A DNA stretch of 64,000 nt from a virus: the IMG/VR virus record IMGVR_UViG_3300045772_000033, positions 1-64,000 of that record; one strand, 5' to 3'. The first letter of the stretch is position 1; each line of letters begins with the position of its first letter. Positions 15,405-22,822 of this stretch are shown here, piece after piece. A program made the position numbers and the translations under genes. The notes under the pieces were generated by a model that worked only from the letters and a program-made list of their open reading frames with translations, was not told the DNA's origin and did no database searches.

Positions 15405-16421
15405 ATGACCAATGATCGAGCAACAAGACCGCAAGTTAATCCTGACCTTTCCGACGCCGGACTCGGCGACGACCTTCGCAGCTTTCTTGCGTCAGATGTT
15501 CAGCCTGGCAGAGTCGTCCTTGCCGGCGGATCTGTCATCGACGACCGCGTTGAGCGGGGCACAGGCCGACAGCGCAATCTCCTCGCCACCTTCCGAGCCG
15601 TCCCTGGAGACCGTGCAGCCACCTCTGGTTTCCCCGGAACCCGAACTTTTGCCCCAGGCCGCGTTTCGCTCGCGCCACACCGTTCTGACCCCGGAGCGGC
15701 AGGATCAACTGTTCAACCAGCGGGCAGCGGGGATGTCGGCCAACCAACGCCTGCTCCGGGCTCAAACGACCTTGAGGGATGGCGTGCTGCCATTCAGCAA
15801 GCCGGGGCAGACTCCCGCGCCATCGGGCCAGCCGTCGCCGCGGCAGAGAGCGCAGACGGAGGGAGGCTTCGCGGATGGGGCGCCGAAGGCGCCCGCACTG
15901 CGGCTGGCAGTGTCGGCCAATCCCCCAGTGGGGCCAAAGGCGCTGGTCGAGGAACCGCGAAGAAGCCGGCTAAGGCCGGTCCTGCACTCCCCAAGGACAT
16001 AGCGAAGCTGATTCCTAAAGACGCTGGCGCCGCAGCTCCTCGCGTGATTGTTCCCACCCCCACGGAACGCGCCACAGCCGCCTCTCTCTTCCGCGAGATC
16101 GGAGATCGATTCAACACCAATCGGAAGAAGAGCAAGACGGCGGCCTACGCCGGCTACCGTCACGATCTGATGGCCAACCTGGACACGCTGGTCATGGGCG
16201 GCGCGCTCGATCTGAAGGATGCGACCACGATCATCACCAACCTGGAGCAGTACACCAAGGAGACCGAGGCGGAATCGACTGAGACCCCGGCGACGATCCT
16301 GGGCCGCTGGCTCAGGATGAGCGCGGAGGAGGTGGCCGGGTTGGAAGCTCCTGTGGAAGAAGTTGTGGAAGATGAGGAAAAAGTCGAGGAGGAAGAAGAG
16401 TTAGCTGAAGAGATCAACTAA
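15405..16421 (+). CDS. hypothetical protein downstream of terminase
   Basis: 338 aa from the ATG at 15405 (GGAGAGTGGAG upstream). The first 200 residues are Gly/Ala/Pro-rich and probably disordered, with a basic AKKPAKAG stretch. Residues about 205-300 look folded (TERATAASLFREIGDRFN, YAGYRHDLMANLDTLVM). The end is a long acidic tail (EEVVEDEEKVEEEEE). Such disordered-plus-acidic proteins beside terminase can be packaging or scaffold partners, but no family is recognised. A second open frame (15412-16002) overlaps its first half. It converges with the methyltransferase remnant on the other strand. Confidence 0.6.
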   Translation: MTNDRATRPQVNPDLSDAGLGDDLRSFLASDVQPGRVVLAGGSVIDDRVERGTGRQRNLLATFRAVPGDRAATSGFPGTRTFAPGRVSLAPHRSDPGAAGSTVQPAGSGDVGQPTPAPGSNDLEGWRAAIQQAGADSRAIGPAVAAAESADGGRLRGWGAEGARTAAGSVGQSPSGAKGAGRGTAKKPAKAGPALPKDIAKLIPKDAGAAAPRVIVPTPTERATAASLFREIGDRFNTNRKKSKTAAYAGYRHDLMANLDTLVMGGALDLKDATTIITNLEQYTKETEAESTETPATILGRWLRMSAEEVAGLEAPVEEVVEDEEKVEEEEELAEEIN

Positions 16422-16574
16422 CTGAATCCTCTTTCCAATCCAGGTCATGCAAGGAACAGCCATCGAATTTCCTAACGATTTATAAACTGGGCCGTCGGCC
16501 GGGGGCTTGCCGTTGATTCGGATCTGGCTGAAGTAGTTGTCTGGAAATCCTTGTAACCGGCAGCATTCAAGCTA
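16402..16574 (-). pseudogene. C-terminal remnant of the cytosine methyltransferase
   Basis: Directly after the amber codon at 16574-16572, the same frame continues LECCRLQGFPDNY and KSLGNSMAVPCMT, the end of motif IX and motif X of C5 methyltransferases, then stops at 16440. One base out of frame, the conserved ending resumes as IGKRIQLVD and runs to a stop at 16402. So both a stop and a one-base deletion separate the usual C-terminus from the main ORF. This tail overlaps the convergent gene ending at 16421. Confidence 0.75.
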
Positions 16575-18593
16575 AAGCGGGGTCAGCCGACGGACTTGCA
16601 TGGCTGACCCCTGACCTCCGATCACAGAAGTTTTCCTCGGCGTTTCTGCATCGCGTGTTTGCTGCAGTAGCCGTTTGCATGGTACTTCAAGTTGCAATTC
16701 TGGATTACGCATGTCCTTTGTGGATTCGATTCTGTTTCTTTCCTCGCAGTGACAAATTGATTGTCCTTGAGGATCAACGGATCGCCCCACTTCTTGAAGC
16801 GTTGATAGTGCTTGTCGCAGTATCCCAAGCCCTTCTGAGGCTGTCCACAGACTATACAAAAACGTGAATTGTGATGTCCTTTCATGTGGCAACTTCGACA
16901 AAGTCGTTCCAAGTTCTCTGAATTGTTGTTCTGCCAGTTTTCGTCTTTGTGGTGAACATCCACATTTTCTGAAGACCCACAGCGCGCGCAAGGTCCAGGA
17001 GGGCAAATTTTTCTCGCTCTGCGATGCGAGGCCATCCAGCCTACTTTTGTTAGTTTCGGCTTGGCCTCGGTCGCTTTTCCAAAACATATCAGATTGCAGT
17101 ATTTCTTCTTGCCGAATGAGGTTAAGCATTCCAAGTCCCCATTCAGAGAACGACGTCTCTCCAACTTCTTTCCGCAGGATTCGCAGAATTTCAGTGGAGT
17201 CGGTTTTAAGTGTGCGCTCATTGAAACCATCATAATCCAAGGTATCAAGCAATGCAACCCGCGCTGGTTGTGATTCGCCTTCGCGCCCACGGAGGTTGAA
17301 GGCTACTGCCTGCGGCACCTGTCGCGCTTCGACTGTGTATGCCTGGTCGTCGGTTCTGATTCCCACGCCATCGGGACCGGCCAGCGGATTCTCGCAGATG
17401 GCGCGCTCCTGAATGGCGATTGCCACGCACTGCGGTTGCCCTCCTCCAGTTGGGGATTGCTTGGCGATTGTGAGCGCGCAATTGGCATTGAATTTTGGTG
17501 TTTGCTCTGTCGTGAATGCCACTGCCACCTGCCCGCCGGCATTTGCGTGGCTGCCGGAGAAGTTCATCGAGCGCAGGGTCGGGGAAATTTCTCCGGAGTC
17601 GAGGCCTGAGTCTTTGCAGGAGAAAGCGATTGCGTGAACGTCATGCCCGTGCATCGCGTTCAGTGTGAAGCTAGGCCCATCTTCCTGAGCGACGCTGTTG
17701 CCCTTGCTGCCCTGCATATTTAGCATGGCCACCGGCACCAGCGGCGTCCCAATTGGCTGTGCCTCTTCTGCTTCGTTCCAGTATCCTCTACCCGAAGCGA
17801 CGAAAGTCTCGCTCTCGAAGTCCAGCCGTCCGTTTGGACCGCCATGCGCGTTGCAGGCCGTGGCTACGTCAATAGGTCCGCTAGTGTTGTTGCCGCCGAA
17901 GCCGGTGGGGACAAGGCAGTCCTGGTCGCGGGTGTCGCCGGGTCGGTCGAAGCCTCGGCCACTTGCTCCAATGCAAGGCGCAAGGTCATAGGTAGGGCTT
18001 TCCCTCTTTTCTCGGCTCGGCGGAGTATCCCCCGACAGGCTTTGGCGCTCAAATAGAACCGCTGCGGCACGGCGCCAGTCTCCAAGATGTCCGACAAGGA
18101 AGACGCGACGGCGGCGCTGTGGAACTCCAGCGTATTGAGCGTCACAAACGCGATAGGCGAACCCATACCCGATTTCCCCCAACGCCCCGATGAAGGCTCC
18201 AAACGTCCGTCCTCCATCAATTGACAGGACACCGGGGACGTTCTCCCAGACCAGCCATCGGGTCCGTAAGCGTTCAGCAAGTCGAGCGAATTCAAGGGTG
18301 AGGTTGCCACGAGGGTCAGCCAGTCCAGCTCGGAGACCGGCGACGGAGAAACTCTGGCAGGGGGTTCCGCCAACGAGGATGTCGGGGCGGCAGGGGAGAT
18401 CGTCGAGCGTGATTTTCGTGAAGTCGCCATAGTTCTTTACTCCTGGGTAATGATGAGCGAGGACTGCGGAAGGAAATTTGTCGATTTCGGCAAAGCCAAC
18501 AGGTTGCCAGCCGAGCGGCCCCCAGGCAACCGAAGCTGCTTCGATTCCAGAGCAAATTGACAAGTAGGTTAGTGGATGGAAGCCTTCTGGCAT
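16572..18593 (-). CDS. DNA (cytosine-5) methyltransferase, Dcm type, interrupted
   Basis: 673-aa frame. The N-terminal 200 residues carry a full catalytic core: motif I (LSICSGIEAASVAW), motif IV with catalytic Cys (GGTPCQSFSVAG), motif VI (WENVPGVLS) and motif VIII (QYAGVPQRRRRVFLVG). The target-recognition region follows to about residue 450. The frame then runs through DNA that encodes an HNH protein in another frame, resumes methyltransferase sequence at GSAMQVRRLTPL (motif IX) and hits TAG. A six-base CTTTAG insertion relative to the usual PLEC motif explains the stop. The protein lacks motif X and is probably inactive unless RNA processing or readthrough restores it. ATG at 18593 is used. 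Confidence 0.75.
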   Translation of the reverse strand: MPEGFHPLTYLSICSGIEAASVAWGPLGWQPVGFAEIDKFPSAVLAHHYPGVKNYGDFTKITLDDLPCRPDILVGGTPCQSFSVAGLRAGLADPRGNLTLEFARLAERLRTRWLVWENVPGVLSIDGGRTFGAFIGALGEIGYGFAYRVCDAQYAGVPQRRRRVFLVGHLGDWRRAAAVLFERQSLSGDTPPSREKRESPTYDLAPCIGASGRGFDRPGDTRDQDCLVPTGFGGNNTSGPIDVATACNAHGGPNGRLDFESETFVASGRGYWNEAEEAQPIGTPLVPVAMLNMQGSKGNSVAQEDGPSFTLNAMHGHDVHAIAFSCKDSGLDSGEISPTLRSMNFSGSHANAGGQVAVAFTTEQTPKFNANCALTIAKQSPTGGGQPQCVAIAIQERAICENPLAGPDGVGIRTDDQAYTVEARQVPQAVAFNLRGREGESQPARVALLDTLDYDGFNERTLKTDSTEILRILRKEVGETSFSEWGLGMLNLIRQEEILQSDMFWKSDRGQAETNKSRLDGLASQSEKNLPSWTLRALWVFRKCGCSPQRRKLAEQQFRELGTTLSKLPHERTSQFTFLYSLWTASEGLGILRQALSTLQEVGRSVDPQGQSICHCEERNRIESTKDMRNPELQLEVPCKRLLQQTRDAETPRKTSVIGGQGSAMQVRRLTPL
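16579..16611. other. perfect 10-bp inverted repeat at methyltransferase motif IX
   Basis: GGGGTCAGCC (16579-16588) and GGCTGACCCC (16602-16611) are perfect complements around a 13-base loop. They lie just 3' of the HNH gene on the - strand and within the methyltransferase motif IX region, next to the amber codon. This may be RNA structure near the insertion junction or a chance outcome of the coding sequence. Confidence 0.4.
16622..17221 (-). CDS. HNH endonuclease inserted in the methyltransferase gene
   Basis: 199 aa from ATG 17221 (17230 or 17233 also possible). FCESCGKKLERR opens a first zinc knuckle. The core CARCGSSENVDVHHKDENWQ then LERLCRSCHMKGHH is a classical HNH nuclease with structural zinc cysteines. 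Further knuckles (FCIVCGQPQKGLGYCDKH, CVIQNCNLKYHANGYCSKH) probably bind DNA. It lies in a different frame from the surrounding methyltransferase, between its recognition domain and motif IX. That position suggests an intron-borne or invasive homing endonuclease; no intron core was identified by eye. Confidence 0.85.
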   Translation of the reverse strand: MSAHLKPTPLKFCESCGKKLERRRSLNGDLECLTSFGKKKYCNLICFGKATEAKPKLTKVGWMASHRRARKICPPGPCARCGSSENVDVHHKDENWQNNNSENLERLCRSCHMKGHHNSRFCIVCGQPQKGLGYCDKHYQRFKKWGDPLILKDNQFVTARKETESNPQRTCVIQNCNLKYHANGYCSKHAMQKRRGKLL

Positions 18594-18602
18594 AATGCTC
18601 AA

Positions 18603-18631
18603 AGTTTATTGCAAACTTAGCCAGAAGTCAA
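18603..18631 (-). promoter_or_regulatory. candidate promoter of the methyltransferase
   Basis: On the - strand, TTGACT (18631-18626) and TAAACT (18608-18603) are 17 bases apart. The ATG at 18593 lies about where transcription should start, so the message would be almost leaderless. Confidence 0.45.
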
Positions 18632-18720
18632 ATTTTTCATTGGTGTTGTGTCTCAATTTCCCGCCCCATCTCTTTTTCAACTATCCTTCCCCTAGCACCG
18701 TTTTCGGAGGCACCCGCCTT

Positions 18721-18924
18721 ATGTCCACTGCCCGCGCCAAGTATCAGACTACCGCACCTGCTGAGTTTTCTTCAGCCCTCCCTGAGAACCCACGCAAGGA
18801 TTACACCGATCCTGACGCACGCCCCCCTGGCCGCTCCGGCGGCGGCCCCCCGGTTTCCACGCCTCACCGCGTCTCGACCTCGCGCCGTAAGACCGCGAAG
18901 AAAGCGAGCCGTCGCCGTGGATGA
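18721..18924 (+). CDS. small basic protein
   Basis: 67 aa. A Pro/Gly-rich middle (DPDARPPGRSGGGPP) leads to a strongly basic end (STSRRKTAKKASRRRG). GGAGG lies upstream. Not recognised. It is the first of four short Lys/Arg-rich genes that lead into the portal gene; overlap with the next gene indicates coupling. Confidence 0.5.
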   Translation: MSTARAKYQTTAPAEFSSALPENPRKDYTDPDARPPGRSGGGPPVSTPHRVSTSRRKTAKKASRRRG

Positions 18925-19276
18925 TTACGATTCTGCCCCTCCCGAAGTGACCATCGAGCCGGCTGACAACGGGTTCGTCGTCCGCCACCAGCAACGCGGC
19001 AGCAAGAAGGACGAGCCAAGTCGTACCGTCCGCCGCGTAGCATCCTCTGCCGACGAGGCTTTGGACCACGCCCGAACGGCGATCAGCGGCGGCAGTAAAT
19101 CGTTCAAGAAAAGATCAGTTAAACGAGATGGGCAATCAGGCGTGATGTCAGACGCCGAGGGGGAGTCAGGCTCGGCCTCCTCCCCCGCTGCCCATGCGGC
19201 GGCTGCCCACGCAGCGCGCGCTCCCCGCCGTGGCTCAGCCCGGCGCCGTCGCCCCAGAATCGGAGGTCGTAGATGA
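18917..19276 (+). CDS. small protein with basic, Arg-rich C-terminus (GTG start)
   Basis: 119 aa, GTG start overlapping the previous stop. An N-terminal domain (VTIEPADNGFVVRHQQRG ... DEALDHARTAI) looks like a small alpha/beta fold of about 55 residues. The tail is Ala-rich and then Arg-rich (RAPRRGSARRRRPRIGGRR), resembling a nucleic-acid-binding extension. Function unknown. Confidence 0.55.
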   Translation: MDDYDSAPPEVTIEPADNGFVVRHQQRGSKKDEPSRTVRRVASSADEALDHARTAISGGSKSFKKRSVKRDGQSGVMSDAEGESGSASSPAAHAAAAHAARAPRRGSARRRRPRIGGRR

Positions 19277-19413
19277 AGAAGGAAATTTGCACACCAGAGA
19301 AGGACGAGACACCTGAAATGGAAGGTCGCAGTCATCCGGCCAGCTTTCTTCGCAAAGCAACCCGCGTGGCCGAGAAGAAGTCCGGCAAGCGCGCGGCCAA
19401 GAAGCGGGGCTAG
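19273..19413 (+). CDS. 46-aa basic protein
   Basis: Starts in a four-base overlap (ATGA) with the previous gene and ends FLRKATRVAEKKSGKRAAKK plus RG. Cys and acidic residues lie in the first third, Lys/Arg in the last. No family. Spacing and overlap support it as a real gene. Confidence 0.5.
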   Translation: MKKEICTPEKDETPEMEGRSHPASFLRKATRVAEKKSGKRAAKKRG

Positions 19414-19416
19414 TTT

Positions 19417-19602
19417 ATGCCCTGGACCGCAGCCGAGGCCACCAAACATGACCGTGCGGCGAAGTCGCCGAAGCGTAAGAGGCAGTGGGCCAAGACGGCC
19501 AACGCCATTCTCAAGCGAACAGGCGATGATGCCCGTGCGATCAGGGGAGCGGATAGCGCGGTGAAAAAGTCTCAGGCCAAACGCGCACGCAAGCGGGCAT
19601 GA
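19417..19602 (+). CDS. small basic phage protein
   Basis: 61 aa. The pattern MPWTAAEATKHDRAAKSPKR, then QWAKTANAILKRTGDDARAI, is seen in short proteins of many tailed phages whose function is not known. The C-terminus is basic (KKSQAKRARKRA). It directly precedes the portal gene. Confidence 0.6.
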   Translation: MPWTAAEATKHDRAAKSPKRKRQWAKTANAILKRTGDDARAIRGADSAVKKSQAKRARKRA

Positions 19603-19636
19603 TGCTAAGATAGATTGCAGCAACGCTGAGGGTTAG

Positions 19637-21409
19637 ATGTCAAATTTGGTCTTCATTGGCGCGAACAGGAAATCCGCGAAGCAGGAGTCCATCGACCCCA
19701 GGAGCCGTCATGTGCAAGATTGGGTAGAGGCTTCAGATTCTGCCCGCAATAAAGCCCTTGGCGAATCGTTTGCAAAGAATGCCGAAGACCTCTACAACCT
19801 CCAGGATGCGATGACCCCCGGCCCAGTGTATAGGCCATCCCTCTCAATCCCGATGTTGCAGCGGATCATGCTTGAAGAGGCGAACCAGGTCTCGAACCTT
19901 TCGCCGAGGATGTATGTCTTTCCTTCAGCCGGCGCGGGCGACCCGTCCTATTCCGGCGCCAAGCAGGCCGATTCCTCCCTCAATCCTGCCTCAGCGCGCG
20001 ACCTCGCCCGTGAAGTCTCCCTCCAGGCTCAGTGGCAAATCTCGAAGATGAATCTGCATCTGCTGATGGCAGGTTTGACCGCGCGCTATTGTGGCGCGGG
20101 CTGGATAGTAGCCGGATTTGACCCGGACCTCAGTCGCGCCCGCGGCGGAATGTGGGCACGCAGCATCGATCCTCGGTTGGTATTCTTCGATCCCGGAGCC
20201 GACTACACCTGGAATCCCAGCTACGCAGGCTGGGGCACATGGATGAATCTCGAAGATGTCCGGCTGAAATGGCCGGAGACTTCGCGCGCGATTTCCCCAA
20301 GGCATACGTCCGGCGGCTTCCAGCCATTCTCCGGCGACTCTGGTTACGGGATATCCCAGCCGCAGGGGCCGATGTCTTCGATGCCCAACGTCTCCGGCCA
20401 GAACGCCCGCACCCAAAGTTCTGAATGGCGTGTGTTGGTTCGACACTGCTTCTGCCGCGACTATACGCGCGAAACGGTCGAGAAAGACGATGTTCCCGCG
20501 ACATCTCTGATTGACCCGGAAGTTCGTTTGAAATATCCCAACGGCCGCTGGCTTGTCGAGTGCGAAGGGGTGATCCTGCAAGATGGCGACAACCCCTACC
20601 CAAAGCGCCGTGATATTTCCGCGCCTCGGTTCCCCATCTTCCCCAATTACGTTCTCCCACCTCTTTTCGGCCCGTGGGGCATCCCCGTCACACGCATGAC
20701 CGAGAATATGCAGCGGCTGGCTCAGCGGTTCTATTCTCAGATTTTCGAGAATGGCCTGCGCATGAACAACGCGCTCTGGGTGATTGAGGAGAATACGGGG
20801 ATTGACATCGACGGGTTTGGCGGGCTGCCGGGCGAGGTGGTAACAATCAAGCCGGGTAGTAAGCCGCCGACGCCGATTACGCCCAACGCCCTTGGCAACG
20901 GCGCGCTCCAGGGTGCCGAGAAACTCCTCTCACTCCAGAATGACGTGCTTGGATTCTCAGCTTCGCGCCAGGGTGACCCCGGCGCGGGCAATGTTTCAAC
21001 CGACCTTTTCGACAGTGCGGTGCTTCAATCTTCCGGCCTGCTCCAACTCGCCGGCCGGTTCCTCACTGAGACGGCGCAGATGGCTGGCGAGTTCTTCTTC
21101 GATACGATGTGCAAGTATCAGCAGAAAACGACTCTGCCTTACCGCGGGCCGGAGGGGATTACTCTTGCAGCGTGGAATGGCCAGATTGATCCCTCAACAT
21201 ACGATGTTGCGCTGGACGAGGCCTCTGTCCGGCCTCTGTCCGAGGCGATAGTCCGCAAGATCACGCCTGATTTGATGTCAAAGGGAGTTGTTGGGCCGGA
21301 GCGTGGATTGCGGACTCTTGGTTATCCTGATCCCGAAGGAATTGCCCAGGAGCAGCAGACGAGTCAAGCCCTGGCCGCGCTGGCAAAAGTAAAGAGTGGC
21401 CGTAAGTAA
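19637..21409 (+). CDS. portal protein
   Basis: 590 aa, a typical portal length. The order of elements fits podovirus-type portals: a helical N-terminus, SIPMLQRIMLEEANQVSNLS, the wing (SIDPRLVFFDPGADYTWNPS) and a long C-terminal helical region (GFSASRQGDPGAGNVSTDLF, LASGLLQLAG-like helix). It should form the dodecameric channel at the capsid vertex through which the terminase pumps DNA. Assignment rests on length, the WNPSYAGWGTWMNLEDVR region and its place before scaffold and capsid genes. Confidence 0.75.
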   Translation: MSNLVFIGANRKSAKQESIDPRSRHVQDWVEASDSARNKALGESFAKNAEDLYNLQDAMTPGPVYRPSLSIPMLQRIMLEEANQVSNLSPRMYVFPSAGAGDPSYSGAKQADSSLNPASARDLAREVSLQAQWQISKMNLHLLMAGLTARYCGAGWIVAGFDPDLSRARGGMWARSIDPRLVFFDPGADYTWNPSYAGWGTWMNLEDVRLKWPETSRAISPRHTSGGFQPFSGDSGYGISQPQGPMSSMPNVSGQNARTQSSEWRVLVRHCFCRDYTRETVEKDDVPATSLIDPEVRLKYPNGRWLVECEGVILQDGDNPYPKRRDISAPRFPIFPNYVLPPLFGPWGIPVTRMTENMQRLAQRFYSQIFENGLRMNNALWVIEENTGIDIDGFGGLPGEVVTIKPGSKPPTPITPNALGNGALQGAEKLLSLQNDVLGFSASRQGDPGAGNVSTDLFDSAVLQSSGLLQLAGRFLTETAQMAGEFFFDTMCKYQQKTTLPYRGPEGITLAAWNGQIDPSTYDVALDEASVRPLSEAIVRKITPDLMSKGVVGPERGLRTLGYPDPEGIAQEQQTSQALAALAKVKSGRK

Positions 21410-21414
21410 GAAAG

Positions 21415-21687
21415 GTGGACGAGAGAGTGGCGACGAAAGCAGCATCCCCCCAAATCGATCTGGTTCCAGTTCCAGATCGCGCTACCTCTGCACGTTCCGT
21501 TCCCGGCTACAACTGGCACGCACACTGGCTGACTACAACTGAGTTCGCCCGTATGATGGGCCGCAGCCCGTGGACCGTGCAAACATGGCTTCGGAACGGC
21601 ACGTTGGCCGAATTCGGATTTCCTGTATGCCAGTTTCGCAGCGGTGGGCTGCATTCAGGGCGGACTTTTATTCAGAATATCTTCTGA
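21415..21687 (+). CDS. small helix-turn-helix protein
   Basis: 90 aa with a GTG start. WLTTTEFARMMGRSPWTVQT then WLRNGTLAEFGFPV is a MerR/excisionase-like winged helix-turn-helix: a DNA-binding helix pair followed by a wing. It follows the portal gene by five bases. It could be a regulator of late genes or an architectural protein; nothing indicates an integrase partner nearby. Confidence 0.6.
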   Translation: MDERVATKAASPQIDLVPVPDRATSARSVPGYNWHAHWLTTTEFARMMGRSPWTVQTWLRNGTLAEFGFPVCQFRSGGLHSGRTFIQNIF

Positions 21688-21814
21688 TCACATTCTCTGC
21701 TTAGACTTGGTGTTGTGGAGACGGGGTTCCATTCCGCCTCTTTCCGTTCTATCCTCTCCTTAATCGCACATTCCTCGGCCTCACGGCCCTGGCTCGTGCA
21801 AAAGGAGAAACACC

Positions 21815-21856
21815 ATGGCCAAGCGTCACGTTCGCAAGGAAAAGAAGCGGAAGTAA
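21815..21856 (+). CDS. micro-gene for a 13-aa basic peptide
   Basis: MAKRHVRKEKKRK, preceded by AAAGGAGA at ideal spacing. Nine of 13 residues are Lys, Arg or His. On its own it would be dismissed, but four similar micro-genes with equally strong ribosome-binding sites follow within 800 bases. Confidence 0.4.
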   Translation: MAKRHVRKEKKRK

Positions 21857-21960
21857 TCAGCGCAGGAGCTGGGCAGCGGATTATTTCCGCTGCCTACGCC
21901 TCCTGGCCTGATTCCTCCCTGCCTTAGTCGCGCACCCACTCCCGAAAGGAGACCATCCCG

Positions 21961-22092
21961 ATGGCCGGAACCCCCTCGAAATCAGATTCTCGTCTCATCA
22001 AGGACTTTGGTCAGCCCCGGAAGTTTCTGCGCGACGCGCGTGCCAAGATCAGCAGCCGAGCGAAGAAGTCCAGCTCGGCCCGCCGGCCCTGA
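21961..22092 (+). CDS. micro-gene for a 43-aa basic peptide
   Basis: 43 aa, beginning MAGTPSKSDSRLIKDFGQPR and ending in a Lys/Arg/Ser stretch. AAAGGAGA precedes the ATG. The middle (LIKDFGQPRKFLRDARAKI) could form a short amphipathic helix. No family recognised. Confidence 0.5.
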   Translation: MAGTPSKSDSRLIKDFGQPRKFLRDARAKISSRAKKSSSARRP

Positions 22093-22211
22093 CTCATCCC
22101 GGAGACGGCGCTGCTGGCCTTCGCGCCCCGTCTTCTTAGCCGCCGAGAGGTCAGCTTCAGGTCAACTTCTGACTGACTCCGTCTCGGCACCCCGGAGCGA
22201 AGGAGGTACGC

Positions 22212-22271
22212 ATGGCACAGCGCGGAGGAAGACGGTCCGTTCGGCGTCGGCGCACCGCCGCTCGCAAGTAG
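22212..22271 (+). CDS. micro-gene for a 19-aa Arg-rich peptide
   Basis: MAQRGGRRSVRRRRTAARK, nine of 19 residues basic. A consensus AAGGAGG precedes the ATG by seven bases. It resembles the Arg-rich peptides that bind RNA or condense DNA. Confidence 0.4.
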   Translation: MAQRGGRRSVRRRRTAARK

Positions 22272-22437
22272 GACTAAACTGGTTCGCCAGCGTGGTCCGT
22301 TCGGCGGCAAGGGTGGGAACTGGTGGGGGACTAGACCTCACCCCTCTCCGCCGAAAGCGTTCGATGCGCAAGACAGGAAACGGCAGGGGAGGTGGCGGTA
22401 ACCTCGCTCTCCTGCCGAATCCCAAGGAGACGTGAGC

Positions 22438-22518
22438 ATGAAATCGACAGGCGCAATTCCCCGGATGACCAAAAAGGTTGACCGGCGCGTGGGCAAAACA
22501 AGGGTAGGCAGGAAGTAG
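22438..22518 (+). CDS. micro-gene for a 26-aa basic peptide
   Basis: Begins MKSTGAIPRMTKKVDRRVGK. AAGGAGA lies about 10 bases upstream. Nine Lys/Arg of 26 residues. Part of the same run of micro-genes between portal and scaffold genes. Confidence 0.42.
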   Translation: MKSTGAIPRMTKKVDRRVGKTRVGRK

Positions 22519-22591
22519 CCTAGCCAGTCAATTCGCCCGATAGACCAACCAGTACGACGACCTCAGACCCCGGCACCAAGGAGAAACGGCA

Positions 22592-22780
22592 ATGGCAAAG
22601 ATCAAGGAAGCGATGGGCAACACCTTCAACGAGGAGATTTTGAAGTCCCCCCTCACTGTTGGCCGTGTCGGTAACGAACCCGGCCCTGACGTACACAACA
22701 ACCCGATTGCCCAGCCGCGCGATCCGCTTGGCCTGATTCCCGAAGGCGGCGACAAGCCGTACTGGTCGGGCAAGAAGTAG
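22592..22780 (+). CDS. small hypothetical protein
   Basis: 62 aa, preceded by AAGGAGA. An N-terminal helix (MAKIKEAMGNTFNEEI) is followed by a Pro/Gly/Asn-rich part (NEPGPDVHNNPIAQPRDP). Not as basic as the neighbouring micro-genes. Family unknown; its place suggests a minor head component. Confidence 0.5.
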   Translation: MAKIKEAMGNTFNEEILKSPLTVGRVGNEPGPDVHNNPIAQPRDPLGLIPEGGDKPYWSGKK

Positions 22781-22822
22781 GCAGCGAACAAGCAGTCTAA
22801 AGGGTAGATGAGAAGGACTCAG

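Noticed and set aside
15412-16002. A 196-codon ORF overlapping the gene after terminase
   Set aside because: Its third codon positions match the first positions of the longer frame, which continues without break into a clearly folded C-terminal part. Kept only as a low-interest finding.
16572-16574. Stop-codon recoding of TAG across the phage
   Set aside because: Other genes, including the terminase and several micro-genes, end with TAG, so TAG is a normal stop here.
22364-22435. 23-codon basic ORF among the micro-genes
   Set aside because: No ribosome-binding site precedes its ATG, unlike the four accepted micro-genes.
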